A DNA stretch of 64,000 bases, taken from Verrucomicrobia bacterium S94 (lineage in GTDB: Bacteria; Verrucomicrobiota; Kiritimatiellia; Kiritimatiellales; Pontiellaceae). The first letter of the stretch is position 1. The number at the start of each line of letters is the position of its first letter. Where the stretch lies: NCBI GenBank assembly GCA_004299845.1, contig CP036201.1, forward strand, positions 3,596,001 through 3,660,000. The letters are read 5' to 3'. The position numbers and the translations under genes were made by a program. This document shows, in pieces, positions 7,975 through 17,068 of this stretch. Under the pieces are notes generated by a model. It ran no database searches. It was not told where the DNA came from and saw nothing but the letters and a program-made list of their open reading frames with translations.

Positions 7975-9297
7975 ATGAGAACAACACGTAAAAATTTTCT
8001 GAAATCCTCAGCTCTTCTGGGGACGGCGGCGGGGTTCCCGGCCATTGTTCCTTCAACTGTATTCGGGGAACAGGCTCCGAGCAATAAAGTGAATATCGGG
8101 GTAATTGCCTGCGGCGGTCGCGGCAATTCCTGCGGTGAATATCTTTATGTGCCGAAGGCACAGATTGTGGCGGCCTGCGATCCTAAAAAAGGGATGCTTG
8201 ATGCCCGGTCGAATGTCTGGAAAGTGGCACAGAAAGACCGGTACAGCGATTACCGGGAACTGCTGGCCCGCGAGGATATCGATGCGGTTAATATTGCCAC
8301 GCCGGATCACTGGCATGTGCCGATGGCCATGGCGGCGGCTAAAGCCGGTAAAGACGTATTGTGTGAAAAACCACTGGGTATCAGCATTGAGCAGAATCTG
8401 GCGGCGAGGCGGATTGAAAAGGAATACGGCCGCGTTTTTCAATACGGGACACAGCAGCGTTCAATGCAGGCTCTGCGCATGGGAGTGGAGATTGTGCTGA
8501 ATGGGCATATTGGCGATGTGAAGGAAATTTATGTCTGGGCCCCGGGGGGACAGCATGGCGGGGATCCGACTGAAGCGCCGGTGCCGAAGGATTTTGATTA
8601 TGAATTGTGGACGGGGCCGGCTCCGGTTCGTCCGTACAGCAAGGACCGCTGCATGAACAAACGTGGATCCTGGCATATTTATGATTATTCGATCGGATTT
8701 CTTGGCGGGTGGGGGGCACATCCGCTGGATCAGCTTCAGTGGTGGGCCGATGAAGAAGATCTGGGGATTCCGTTTGAGTATAAAACCACCGGATCCATTA
8801 ATTATAATGATCTTTTTAATACGGCGTATCACTGGGATATGGAAGCACGGTATAAGGATGGAACCCAACTGTTTTTCATGGATACCGATACTGCCAAGCG
8901 GGTGAAAAAGAATCCGGATATGGATCAACTTGCGCAGTTCTATAATTGTACGCAGTTTGTCGGAACCAAGGGGTGGGTTGCGGTAGCCCGGGAAGGTTTC
9001 AAGGCTTCGGCAGAAGCGATTCGCCGAACGGCAAAAAATCCGGGACCGCGCAGGCTGCCGGTCAGCAAAGATCATAAAGGAAATTTTGTGGATTGTGTAC
9101 TTTCGCGCGAAACGCCGGTTTCCAGTCTGGATTCGGCCATTCGGTCCGACATCATTTCCCATATGGGCGATATCGGCATTCGTACCGGCGAAATTGTGCA
9201 ATGGGATGCAGAGAAGGAAACGGTGATCGGTAGCGATGCCGCCCGGAAAATGATGCACCGTGAAATGCGTGCTCCTTATGATAGGTTGATGATCTAA
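7975..9297 (+). CDS. Exported Gfo/Idh/MocA-family oxidoreductase
   Basis: NAD(P)-dependent sugar dehydrogenase family (440 residues from ATG 7975, with AGGAG at 7961-7965). The N-terminus TRKNFLKSSALLGTAAG is a Tat-like signal with Arg-Lys in place of Arg-Arg, so it is probably exported folded with its cofactor. The Rossmann segment is VNIGVIACGGRGNSCGEY (about 39-56). The conserved EKP motif is at residues 131-133. The catalytic-domain segment GGWGAHPLDQLQWW carries the usual His. It overlaps the next gene by one base (TAATG). Role in keto-sugar formation is inferred from the family and from the DUF1080 and TIM-barrel neighbours. Confidence 0.9.
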   Translation: MRTTRKNFLKSSALLGTAAGFPAIVPSTVFGEQAPSNKVNIGVIACGGRGNSCGEYLYVPKAQIVAACDPKKGMLDARSNVWKVAQKDRYSDYRELLAREDIDAVNIATPDHWHVPMAMAAAKAGKDVLCEKPLGISIEQNLAARRIEKEYGRVFQYGTQQRSMQALRMGVEIVLNGHIGDVKEIYVWAPGGQHGGDPTEAPVPKDFDYELWTGPAPVRPYSKDRCMNKRGSWHIYDYSIGFLGGWGAHPLDQLQWWADEEDLGIPFEYKTTGSINYNDLFNTAYHWDMEARYKDGTQLFFMDTDTAKRVKKNPDMDQLAQFYNCTQFVGTKGWVAVAREGFKASAEAIRRTAKNPGPRRLPVSKDHKGNFVDCVLSRETPVSSLDSAIRSDIISHMGDIGIRTGEIVQWDAEKETVIGSDAARKMMHREMRAPYDRLMI

Positions 9298-10202
9298 TGA
9301 AGAAAACAGTACTCTTAGCATTGCTGAGTTCCATCGCCGCTCTGGGCGGGGTGAAAATTGAGGAGGGTCCTCATTCCCTTTCCGCGAAACTCGAGGGAAA
9401 GGTTCTGTGGACGTATCACTATGACCCGTCGGAAGGAAAACCTTATTTCCATCCGCTTTCGTCGACAGACGGTACGCAGTTCACCGACCTGCGCCCGAAA
9501 GATCATCCGTGGCATCGAGGGCTCTGGTTTTCGTGGAAGCTCATCAATGGAGTTAATTACTGGGAGGAGGTTTATCATACGCACGAACCGCGAGAAGGGT
9601 ATACCCGGCTTCTCTCCACAACGAAAAAAATAACCGCGTCAAACGATACACAGATTACGCAATCTCTGGAATATGCTCCGGGAAAAGATGCCGCACCGGT
9701 TATGACCGAACTTCGGGTCATCGAAGTTTCTGCTCCGGATGAGCAGGGTGTTTATACTATCGATTGGTCCAGCCGTTTTCAGGCACTGGAACAGGATGTT
9801 GTGCTTGACCGTACGCCGCTTCCCGGGGAGCCGGAAGGCAAGGCGCATGGAGGGTATGCCGGACTTTCTGTCCGTATGAATAAAACGGTCGGAGCCGAAG
9901 GCACTTTTGAGAATCGCGATGGTCTGAAGGGCATGGATACCCGCCGTGCTGCGGCTGCGTGGGAATGGTTTTCCGTTGCGGATGGCGGTACGCTGCTTTT
10001 CATGGACCATCCGGACAATCTGAATTTTCCGGCAAAGTGGTTTGTTTCCACGAAAATGCCGTATTTCAGTCCGGCTGTGATTCACGATGGTCCGCATACG
10101 ATAAAAGCCGGGGAAACGCTTGCTTTGAAATATCGTATTCTTATAGCTCCCGGAGCGCTCTCAGCAGATGCGGCCGAGCGGTTCTGGCAGGATTGGAAAT
10201 AA
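9297..10202 (+). CDS. Secreted PmoA-like (DUF6807) protein
   Basis: DUF6807 protein, often annotated 'methane oxygenase PmoA' although not a methane monooxygenase; 301 residues with a signal peptide (MKKTVLLALLSSIAALGG). The family hallmark lies at about 50-80: YFHPLSSTDGTQFTDL followed by RPKDHPWHRGLWFSW. A second conserved His-rich part reads LLFMDHPDNLNFPAKWF. These proteins are common beside sugar oxidoreductases in PVC and Bacteroidota genomes; their chemistry is not established. It is translationally coupled to the upstream dehydrogenase. The N-terminal half is close to that of the PmoA-ThuA fusion at 26221. Confidence 0.85.
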   Translation: MKKTVLLALLSSIAALGGVKIEEGPHSLSAKLEGKVLWTYHYDPSEGKPYFHPLSSTDGTQFTDLRPKDHPWHRGLWFSWKLINGVNYWEEVYHTHEPREGYTRLLSTTKKITASNDTQITQSLEYAPGKDAAPVMTELRVIEVSAPDEQGVYTIDWSSRFQALEQDVVLDRTPLPGEPEGKAHGGYAGLSVRMNKTVGAEGTFENRDGLKGMDTRRAAAAWEWFSVADGGTLLFMDHPDNLNFPAKWFVSTKMPYFSPAVIHDGPHTIKAGETLALKYRILIAPGALSADAAERFWQDWK

Positions 10203-10322
10203 ACCGGTTGCGGCTTTGCCATTTCGAATGCGTGTATGCTGGTCGGCAGAAGCGGAGTCTGAATTCAGGTTAAAAAGGAGCGGATTCTTGTTTCGGTAAA
10301 CAGAACGGTATAGCCTGAATAC

Positions 10323-12491
10323 ATGAGTATCATTCGTTGTCGGTTCTTTCGTTTTGTATTTATTCTGTCCGCCGTTTTCGGGGCTGTCGAACTGTGCCGG
10401 GCTACTGCCATTGAGACGCTTACGCAGTTGCGCGCTCTTCCCCGGGAAAAGGCTGCATTGGGAAGACCGGTATCGGTTGAGGGGCAGGTGCTTTGGGTTC
10501 ATCCGCTGTCGGCCGGACTTTTTCTTCATGATGGGAAAAAGGGAGCGTATGTTCAGAATCCTAAGGGGAAGCTTCCGTTTTCCGATTATCGGGCGGGGCA
10601 TTGGATCCGTGTTTCGGGAATAACTGCAAAAGGTGGTTTTTCACCTTCGATTCTGGCGGAGGAGATTACGTTTCTCGAAGAGAAGCCTCTGATGGAGGCC
10701 CATCATTTTTTTCCGCATCAGGTATACAGTACTGATATCGATTGCGACTGGGTGATTCTTCGGGGACGTTTTATTTCCAGTAAAACGATTCCTGAATATT
10801 CCATCATCATGCTGGAACTGGACATGAACGGGGTGCGGCTGCTGGTTCAGCTTGTTGACAGTCCGGAAAACCGGAAACGGCTGCCGGAGGTTATGTATCG
10901 GCAGGTGCGGTTTAATGCGGTGGCCGGAACACTGTATAATGACGAGGGGCAGTTTACCGGCCGTCTGTTTTTTGTCAGTTCGCTGGAGGGGGTCACAATT
11001 GATCGCGAACCGGAAGGCGATGGTGAGCAAAAACTTGTGCCTATCCATGAGCTATTGCGAAATGGTGCAAACTATAAAGATACTGTATCAACTTATGGAA
11101 CGGTGACGCATGCGACCGGGTCCGAGATTTTCCTGCGCGGGGAACGAACGAGTCTTAAAGCGTCAATTTTAGAGCCGGCAGATGTTGAAGAAGGGGATCG
11201 GATCAGGTTATCCGGTCTGGTGGCTCCGGAGCCGCTGGGACCCGCTTTTCTGGCCCGGGAGGTACAGCTGATTGAGAGGCGGCATGAGCCGGTTGCGACT
11301 CTGCCGGTTGTGCTGGGCCGGGAGATTGAGGCCAAACTGAATTATGAGCTCATTACGCTGGATGTGCAGCTGGTGGATATCGGGAAATCGTTCAATGCAA
11401 AAGGTGACCGTTCTTCCGAGCGGGTAACGCTGTTATGCCGGGCCGGAAAATATCTGGTTGAAGCCCGGTTGCCGGAAGGGGAGGATGTGCGGCGTGAATG
11501 GTCGATCGGTTCAACGCTGCGTCTCAGCGGAATCTGTCATTTGGTCATTGCTCCTGCCGAGCGCTGGCGAATGCGGGGTAATATTAATACCCTGTGGCTG
11601 CAGCTCCGTGACGGTTCTGATGTTACGGTACTGAATCCGCCGCCGTGGTGGACGACAACGCGGGTGTTGTGGATAGCGGGAACCGCCACTGGATTATCAC
11701 TGCTGTTTCTGGTCTGGGTGGTGGTGCTGCGGAATACGGTTGCGCGGCAGACCCGGATCATCAGGGATCAGGTAGAGCGGGAAACAATATTGAACGAACG
11801 GCAGCGAATTGCGCGGGAACTGCATGATAATCTGGAGCAGGGGCTGGCAGGGATGGTTCTGCAGCTGAAAGGTTTAATGAAACTGGTGGAAAACAGTCTG
11901 AAACAGCGCCTTGAGTCGATGAAGAGGGACGGCGCCGATCCGGACCGAATGGCGGAAGAAGCGAAGGAGGAGGCAAATAAATATAAACGTTCCATTGAGG
12001 TGATTTTAAAAATGATTACGCACTGCAGTTCGGAAGTACGTTCTTCCATTCTGGATCTGCGGGGCGGTCTGCTGGAACGTATGGATTTTATTTCTGCCGC
12101 GGAGGAAACGCTGATGCCCCTGGTCGAGGAGTGCGGGGCTTCATTGGACATTGCGGTGCGAGGAGAATCCCGGCGGTTGAAACAGTCGGTTGAGCGCAGT
12201 CTATTGCAGCTGTTGAAAGAGGCGGTGAGCAATGCCGCGCGGCATGCTTCTCCGGGCGTCATTGAAGTGGTGCTGGATTATCAGTCCATGGAAAAACTGC
12301 AGATTTTCATCCGGGATGACGGTTGTGGTTTTGATGTGAATACGCCGCCGAAGCCTGGGCATTTCGGTCTGCTGGGTATGCAGGAGCGTATCGGTAAACT
12401 GAATGGAAGATTGGAAATCAGGAGTCAGGTCGGGGAAGGTACGCTGATTTGTCTTGAGCTGCCGGCAGATGGTTTGAATGGAGATGGCTGA
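10323..12491 (+). CDS. NarL-type sensor histidine kinase, large periplasmic region
   Basis: Membrane histidine kinase of 722 residues. A signal anchor lies at about 8-28, then some 410 periplasmic residues that appear to contain repeated beta-rich OB-like units (GRPVSVEGQVLWVHPLSAG, YKDTVSTYGTVTHATGSEI), then a transmembrane helix at about 446-470. The HisKA_3 helix follows with the phospho-acceptor His501 in RIARELHDNLEQGL. The ATPase domain spans about 620-715 with N-box LLKEAVSNAARH, G1 DDGCGFD and G2 FGLLGMQERI. The response regulator starts 2 bases later. The sensor domain may detect a glycan or an oxidised sugar, but no ligand can be named. Confidence 0.9.
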   Translation: MSIIRCRFFRFVFILSAVFGAVELCRATAIETLTQLRALPREKAALGRPVSVEGQVLWVHPLSAGLFLHDGKKGAYVQNPKGKLPFSDYRAGHWIRVSGITAKGGFSPSILAEEITFLEEKPLMEAHHFFPHQVYSTDIDCDWVILRGRFISSKTIPEYSIIMLELDMNGVRLLVQLVDSPENRKRLPEVMYRQVRFNAVAGTLYNDEGQFTGRLFFVSSLEGVTIDREPEGDGEQKLVPIHELLRNGANYKDTVSTYGTVTHATGSEIFLRGERTSLKASILEPADVEEGDRIRLSGLVAPEPLGPAFLAREVQLIERRHEPVATLPVVLGREIEAKLNYELITLDVQLVDIGKSFNAKGDRSSERVTLLCRAGKYLVEARLPEGEDVRREWSIGSTLRLSGICHLVIAPAERWRMRGNINTLWLQLRDGSDVTVLNPPPWWTTTRVLWIAGTATGLSLLFLVWVVVLRNTVARQTRIIRDQVERETILNERQRIARELHDNLEQGLAGMVLQLKGLMKLVENSLKQRLESMKRDGADPDRMAEEAKEEANKYKRSIEVILKMITHCSSEVRSSILDLRGGLLERMDFISAAEETLMPLVEECGASLDIAVRGESRRLKQSVERSLLQLLKEAVSNAARHASPGVIEVVLDYQSMEKLQIFIRDDGCGFDVNTPPKPGHFGLLGMQERIGKLNGRLEIRSQVGEGTLICLELPADGLNGDG

Positions 12492-12493
12492 TC

Positions 12494-13126
12494 ATGGATG
12501 AAGAGATAAGCGTTCTGGTGGTGGACGATAACTTTCTGCTCCGCATGGGAATGAAGGAAATCATTTCCCAGGAGGGCGGACTTAAACCGGTCGGAGCCGC
12601 CGCAAACAGTATTGAGGCACTGGAGCTGGTCCGGAAGTTTCGGCCGAAGGTTGTAACGATGGATTATCAGATGTCCGGGGAGGACGGGGTGGAATGTACC
12701 CGTAAGATGCTTGCAGAGTTTCCTGAAACAAAGGTCATCATGCTTTCCGTTTTTGATTCTGAAGAGGATATCTGGCGGGCGGTTCAGGCGGGCGTCAGTG
12801 GTTATCTCACAAAAAAAGCCGGTGAAGTTGAAGGTATTGTGGAGGCGATTCATACGGTAATGAAGGGCGGAACCTATTTCCCGGCACGGATTGCACAGAA
12901 ACTGGCGCAGCGGAAAGAGCAGGAGGAATTAACGCCGCGCGAACTGGAAGTACTGGAATTTCTGGCGGGCGGAAACAGCAATAAAGAAATTGCCGAGATT
13001 CTGGGGATCTCTCTGGGTACCGTTAAAGTGCATATTCAGAACCTGCGCGAAAAACTGGGCGCGGTTGATCGCACGGATGCGGTCGCTATTGGATTTAAGC
13101 GCGGCGTGCTTCGTTTGGAGGAGTGA
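12494..13126 (+). CDS. NarL/FixJ-type response regulator
   Basis: Response regulator (210 residues), partner of the kinase directly upstream. The receiver domain (about 5-120) has acidic residues VVDDN, the phosphorylation site Asp57 in VVTMDYQMSG, Ser85 in MLSVFD and Lys107 in YLTKK. The LuxR-type DNA-binding domain (about 144-206) has LTPRELEVLEFLAGGNSNKE and ISLGTVKVHIQNLREKL. It probably controls nearby glycan genes; that link rests on position only. Confidence 0.93.
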   Translation: MDEEISVLVVDDNFLLRMGMKEIISQEGGLKPVGAAANSIEALELVRKFRPKVVTMDYQMSGEDGVECTRKMLAEFPETKVIMLSVFDSEEDIWRAVQAGVSGYLTKKAGEVEGIVEAIHTVMKGGTYFPARIAQKLAQRKEQEELTPRELEVLEFLAGGNSNKEIAEILGISLGTVKVHIQNLREKLGAVDRTDAVAIGFKRGVLRLEE

Positions 13127-13286
13127 ACGTCGGTGCATGGGCGGTGAAAATGTCCATGCTCCGGTTCCGTACATGGTTCATCGGTCTATTTCTTTTGGCT
13201 GATTGCCGGGATTCGCTATCCGGGTAGTCTGCTCTTTTCTGGAGAACCGTCCGGATTTTCCGGGCGGGCTGATTAAGGAGACCAAG

Positions 13287-14630
13287 ATGAATTTGACGAG
13301 ACGAGCTGGGCTGTTTTCCGGGGCGGCACTTACTGCGGGATCACTGATTCCCGGACGGGTGCTGGGTGCAAATGAAAAGCTGAATTGCGGCATTATCGGT
13401 GCAGGCGGTATGGGGCGGATGTGTGTCGGGGCCTGCGGGCATCAGAATATTGTCGCATTTGCCGATGTTGATGATACCCGTGCGGCACCCTCCTATGAAA
13501 AGTATCCGAACGTTCCGCGCTACAGGGATTTTCGCGAAATGCTGGATAAGCATTACAAAGAGCTGGATGTGGTGCTGGTATCTACTCCGGATCATACGCA
13601 TTTCGCGGCAACATTGGCGGCGATGGAACGCGGGCTGCATGTCTTCACTCAAAAACCGCTGACGCATGATATCTGGCAGGCGCGAACGCTGCAGAAAGCC
13701 GCACAGAAATATGCGGTGAAAAATATCATGGGTAACCAGGGCCGCTGCTTTGACGGGATCCGTCAGATCAAAGAGTGGATTGATGCCGGACTGCTGGGGG
13801 ATGTGGTTGAAGTGGAGGCCTGGACGGTGCGTCCGTATCCCGGCTGGGGAACCCCGACCGGGCCTTTTCCGCGTCCGCCACAGCCGGTTCCGGAAACGCT
13901 GGATTGGGAAAACTGGCAGGGGCCGGTTCCTCACCGGGATTATAACGAATGCTATCTGCCGAATAAATGGCGTGCGTGGTGGGATTACGGAAATTCAGCG
14001 ATGGGCGATATCGGTTGTCATCTGCTGGATTCCGTTTACTGGGCCTGCGATTTGACGGGACCGGTTTCGGTCAAGGCTGAGGCGAAGATTTTTCATGATC
14101 AGGTTACGGGGCCGAAAGGTATTGTGCAGTTCAACTATCCGGCCCGCGGAAAACATGTGCCTCTGACGGTTAAGTGGTATGAAGGCGGTCTGAAACCCGA
14201 AAGGCCGGAAGATTTTGATTATGGCTCCGAACTACCGAATGAAGGTATTCTGATTAAAGGGACCAAGCGTACGATCTATCATCCCGGTATCCGTGCGGAA
14301 AATCCGGTGATTCTGATGAGCCGGAAAGACTGGTACAGCTTCCGGAAAACCGAACTGCCGGAACCTACGATTCCGCGCCTGAAATCCAAGAGTCCGGTGA
14401 CCGAGCTGTTCAATGCGATTAAAGGCGGGCCGAAGGTTGGTTCCGACTTTGACTATGCTGCACCGCTGACGGAACTTTGTTGTCTGGGGGGTATTGCCCG
14501 CCGTACCGGAAAACAATGTGACTGGGATCCTGAAAGCATGACGTTCAGGGATGCTTCGCTCAATCGGTACGTCAAACAACCGGTTCGCAAAGGCTGGGAT
14601 GTTGGCGTGGATCTTTGGAAAAAAGCGTAA
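13287..14630 (+). CDS. Tat-exported Gfo/Idh/MocA-family oxidoreductase
   Basis: Second exported sugar dehydrogenase (447 residues). The start at 13287 follows TAAGGAG and gives a true twin-arginine signal (LTRRAGLFSGAALTAGS) with a cleavage-like site near GRVLGA. The Rossmann motif is CGIIGAGGMGRM. The position usually EKP reads QKP here (LHVFTQKPLTHD), so a Gln replaces the Glu. The catalytic segment AMGDIGCHLLDSVYWA carries the conserved His. The two-component system lies upstream and a DUF1080 protein follows after 74 bases with a hairpin between. Confidence 0.9.
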   Translation: MNLTRRAGLFSGAALTAGSLIPGRVLGANEKLNCGIIGAGGMGRMCVGACGHQNIVAFADVDDTRAAPSYEKYPNVPRYRDFREMLDKHYKELDVVLVSTPDHTHFAATLAAMERGLHVFTQKPLTHDIWQARTLQKAAQKYAVKNIMGNQGRCFDGIRQIKEWIDAGLLGDVVEVEAWTVRPYPGWGTPTGPFPRPPQPVPETLDWENWQGPVPHRDYNECYLPNKWRAWWDYGNSAMGDIGCHLLDSVYWACDLTGPVSVKAEAKIFHDQVTGPKGIVQFNYPARGKHVPLTVKWYEGGLKPERPEDFDYGSELPNEGILIKGTKRTIYHPGIRAENPVILMSRKDWYSFRKTELPEPTIPRLKSKSPVTELFNAIKGGPKVGSDFDYAAPLTELCCLGGIARRTGKQCDWDPESMTFRDASLNRYVKQPVRKGWDVGVDLWKKA

Positions 14631-14641
14631 TTAACCGTTTA

Positions 14642-14668
14642 AAGCACGCCCTGAGGCGGGGCGTGCTT
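14642..14668. terminator. Intercistronic hairpin, possible terminator
   Basis: Perfect 10-bp stem (AAGCACGCCC with GGGCGTGCTT) and a 7-base loop just after the dehydrogenase stop at 14630. No T-run follows, so it may be a weak terminator or an mRNA-end stabiliser between the dehydrogenase and DUF1080 genes. Confidence 0.45.
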
Positions 14669-14704
14669 CCGTGGTTGAATTTGCGAAAAAGAAAGGATTG
14701 AGTA

Positions 14705-15457
14705 ATGAGAGATTCTATTGCTGCGACGGCAGTGAGCGTTTTGATGGTATCGGGCAGCCTGTTGGCTGAGGAGCAGCCGATGCTTCCGAGTGGTTGGCGT
14801 GTACATGATACCACACGTCCGCAACCGCCTAAGGTACAGGCGGGAATAACCGATTCGGCGGCTCCTTCTGATGCGATTGTACTTTTCGATGGAACCAGCC
14901 TGGACGCCTGGGAATCAAAAGAGGGCGGACCCGCGAAATGGAAAGTGGAAAACGGTTATATGGAAGTGGTTCCTAAAGCCGGAAATATTCTGACCCGACA
15001 GTCCTTCGGGGATATACAGCTGCATCTTGAATGGATGGTTCCCGAAAAAAACGGGGCCAAACCGCATGGTCTTGGAAACAGCGGGGTTTTTCTGATGAAT
15101 CAGTATGAAATCCAGATTCACGATTCGTGGGAAAATCCGGTTTATCCCGATGGGATGGCCGGGGCGGTTTACGGGCAGTTTCCGGCCTTGGTCAATGCGG
15201 CGAAAAAGCCCGGCGAATGGCAGAGTTATGATATTGTTTTCAAAGCTCCGGTATTCAAGGGAAAACAGCTGGTAACGCCGGCCTATGTGACTGTATTTCA
15301 CAACGGGGTTCTAATTCAGAACCATACGGAGCTCTATGGACCGAACACCTTCGGAAGAGCTCCTTATTACCGGCCGCATGCCGCAGAAATGCCGCTTCGT
15401 CTGCAGGATCATGGACAGAAAGTCCGCTTTCGGAATATCTGGGTGCGGGAACTGTAG
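14705..15457 (+). CDS. Secreted DUF1080 (3-keto-disaccharide hydrolase-like) protein
   Basis: DUF1080/PF06439 protein (250 residues) with a signal peptide (AVSVLMVSGSLLAEE). The concanavalin-like fold shows the family landmarks VLFDGTSLDAWES (about 59-71), KVENGYMEVVPKAGNI, FGDIQLHLEWMVPE, NSGVFLMNQYEIQIHDSW and GEWQSYDIVFKAP. Related proteins are annotated as 3-keto-disaccharide hydrolases or lyases that cleave glycosides oxidised at C3. Together with the adjacent exported dehydrogenase it suggests an oxidise-then-cleave route in the periplasm. The sulfatase gene starts 3 bases after its stop. Confidence 0.88.
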   Translation: MRDSIAATAVSVLMVSGSLLAEEQPMLPSGWRVHDTTRPQPPKVQAGITDSAAPSDAIVLFDGTSLDAWESKEGGPAKWKVENGYMEVVPKAGNILTRQSFGDIQLHLEWMVPEKNGAKPHGLGNSGVFLMNQYEIQIHDSWENPVYPDGMAGAVYGQFPALVNAAKKPGEWQSYDIVFKAPVFKGKQLVTPAYVTVFHNGVLIQNHTELYGPNTFGRAPYYRPHAAEMPLRLQDHGQKVRFRNIWVREL

Positions 15458-15460
15458 AAA

Positions 15461-17068
15461 ATGAAGAGTGAGTTGAGGATCGAAAGTTGTAGTCGTAGAG
15501 CTGTAGGTTGCACATCGAAACGTTTCGGGCACTATTTTAAGCGTTCGTGTGTTTTGTGGCTGTCGTGGCTCGGTTTTTTTGTTTCCAGTTCTTTTGGTGT
15601 AAATGCGAAGCCGAATATTCTTATCATTTTAACGGATGACATGGGGTATTCGGATTTGGGTTGTTATGGCGGAGAAATAGAAACGCCTGCGCTGGATTTG
15701 CTGGCTGCTGAGGGATTGCGTTTTTCGGAGTTTTACAACTGTTCCCGTTGTTGGGTTTCCCGTTCAGCGTTAATGAGCGGATGCTATATCGAATGGTTTC
15801 GAGGTCCGAAAAACGTAACGATTGCACAGCTGCTGAAAACAGCGGGTTATGAAACCGGCATGGTCGGAAAATGGCATGCGTCTGATAAATCGGAAGGGCC
15901 GGGCGGTCCGAATGCACCTTTCCAACGTGGGTTTGACGACTTTTTCGGAACGCTGTCGGGGGCGGGTTCGTATTATGACCCTCATACATTAACCCGTAAC
16001 GATCAGGCAATCACAGCCGGAGAAGACTTCTATTATACGGATCGTATCGGCGAAGAGGCGGTACGTCAGATTGAAAAGTTTGCTGTAACAGATTGCCCGT
16101 TCTTTCAGTATATTGCATTCACCGCACCGCACTGGCCGATGCATGCGCCGGAGGCTGTTGTTCAGAAATATATCAACCGATATAACGACGGCTGGGAGGT
16201 GCTGCGTAACGAACGGTATGCGCGCATGCTGCAGATGGGCATCATCGATGCCGAACGCTACCCGCTCCCGCCGATGGAACCCGAGGTTCCGAAATGGGAG
16301 GAGGTAGAACATAAAGAATGGTATGCGCGCCAGATGGCCATTTATGCGGCCATGGTCGATATCATGGACCGGAACGTCGGGCGTATAGTGGACGCGCTGA
16401 AGCGTACCGATCAGTTTGAGAATACGTTGATTGTATTTTTGAATGATAACGGGGCCTGTGCTGAGATTCCAAAATCGGGCGGTTCCTCCTCTTATATTCT
16501 GGCGAAAGCCGAAGCGCGTGGAGAAACCCTGGCTGAGGGGGAAGATTTCAGGGCAAAAATGGGCAGCCCGTTAACCTTCAGTGCGGTGGGCCCCTATTGG
16601 GCCAACGCGCAGAATACGCCGATGCGCCGCTACAAAAAGAATGTTCATAATGGCGGCGTGTTGACGCCGGCCATCATGCACTGGCCGGCCGGACTGAAAG
16701 TTCAAGCCGGTTCCATTAGCAGGCAGCGTGGTCATGTGGTTGATATGATGGCGACCTGTCTGGAACTCGCCGGAGTTGATTATCCGAAAACATTCAACGG
16801 AACGAAGCTTATGCAGCCTGACAGCAAGTCGCTGGTTCCGGTTCTGAACGGGGAACCGGTGCCGCGTGATCATACCTACTTCTTCCGGCATGCCGGAACA
16901 GCAGCTGTTGTTAAGGGCGATTATAAACTCGTAAAGGACAAGGGTGGGAAATGGGAACTCTATGATTTGACGAAAAACCGAACCGAAACAGACGACATTG
17001 CCGGACAGCATCCGGAACGCGTTGCGGAACTTTCCAGGCTTTGGAACAACAAGTGGGGGAAGAAGTGA
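15461..17068 (+). CDS. Sulfatase with atypical C-W-V-S-R active-site motif
   Basis: Type I (formylglycine-type) sulfatase, 535 residues. The first 30 residues are odd and Arg/Cys-rich, with no clear ribosome-binding site, so the true start may be later; a hydrophobic signal (about 31-47) then leads to KPNILIILTDDMGYSD with the metal-binding Asp pair 59-60. The active-site signature is C97-W-V-S-R101 followed by SALMSG. The canonical pattern is C/S-x-P/A-x-R, so Val replaces Pro. Further landmarks: GMVGKWHAS, FTAPHWPMHAPE, VFLNDNGAC. It is one of six sulfatases here; substrate unknown. Confidence 0.85.
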   Translation: MKSELRIESCSRRAVGCTSKRFGHYFKRSCVLWLSWLGFFVSSSFGVNAKPNILIILTDDMGYSDLGCYGGEIETPALDLLAAEGLRFSEFYNCSRCWVSRSALMSGCYIEWFRGPKNVTIAQLLKTAGYETGMVGKWHASDKSEGPGGPNAPFQRGFDDFFGTLSGAGSYYDPHTLTRNDQAITAGEDFYYTDRIGEEAVRQIEKFAVTDCPFFQYIAFTAPHWPMHAPEAVVQKYINRYNDGWEVLRNERYARMLQMGIIDAERYPLPPMEPEVPKWEEVEHKEWYARQMAIYAAMVDIMDRNVGRIVDALKRTDQFENTLIVFLNDNGACAEIPKSGGSSSYILAKAEARGETLAEGEDFRAKMGSPLTFSAVGPYWANAQNTPMRRYKKNVHNGGVLTPAIMHWPAGLKVQAGSISRQRGHVVDMMATCLELAGVDYPKTFNGTKLMQPDSKSLVPVLNGEPVPRDHTYFFRHAGTAAVVKGDYKLVKDKGGKWELYDLTKNRTETDDIAGQHPERVAELSRLWNNKWGKK

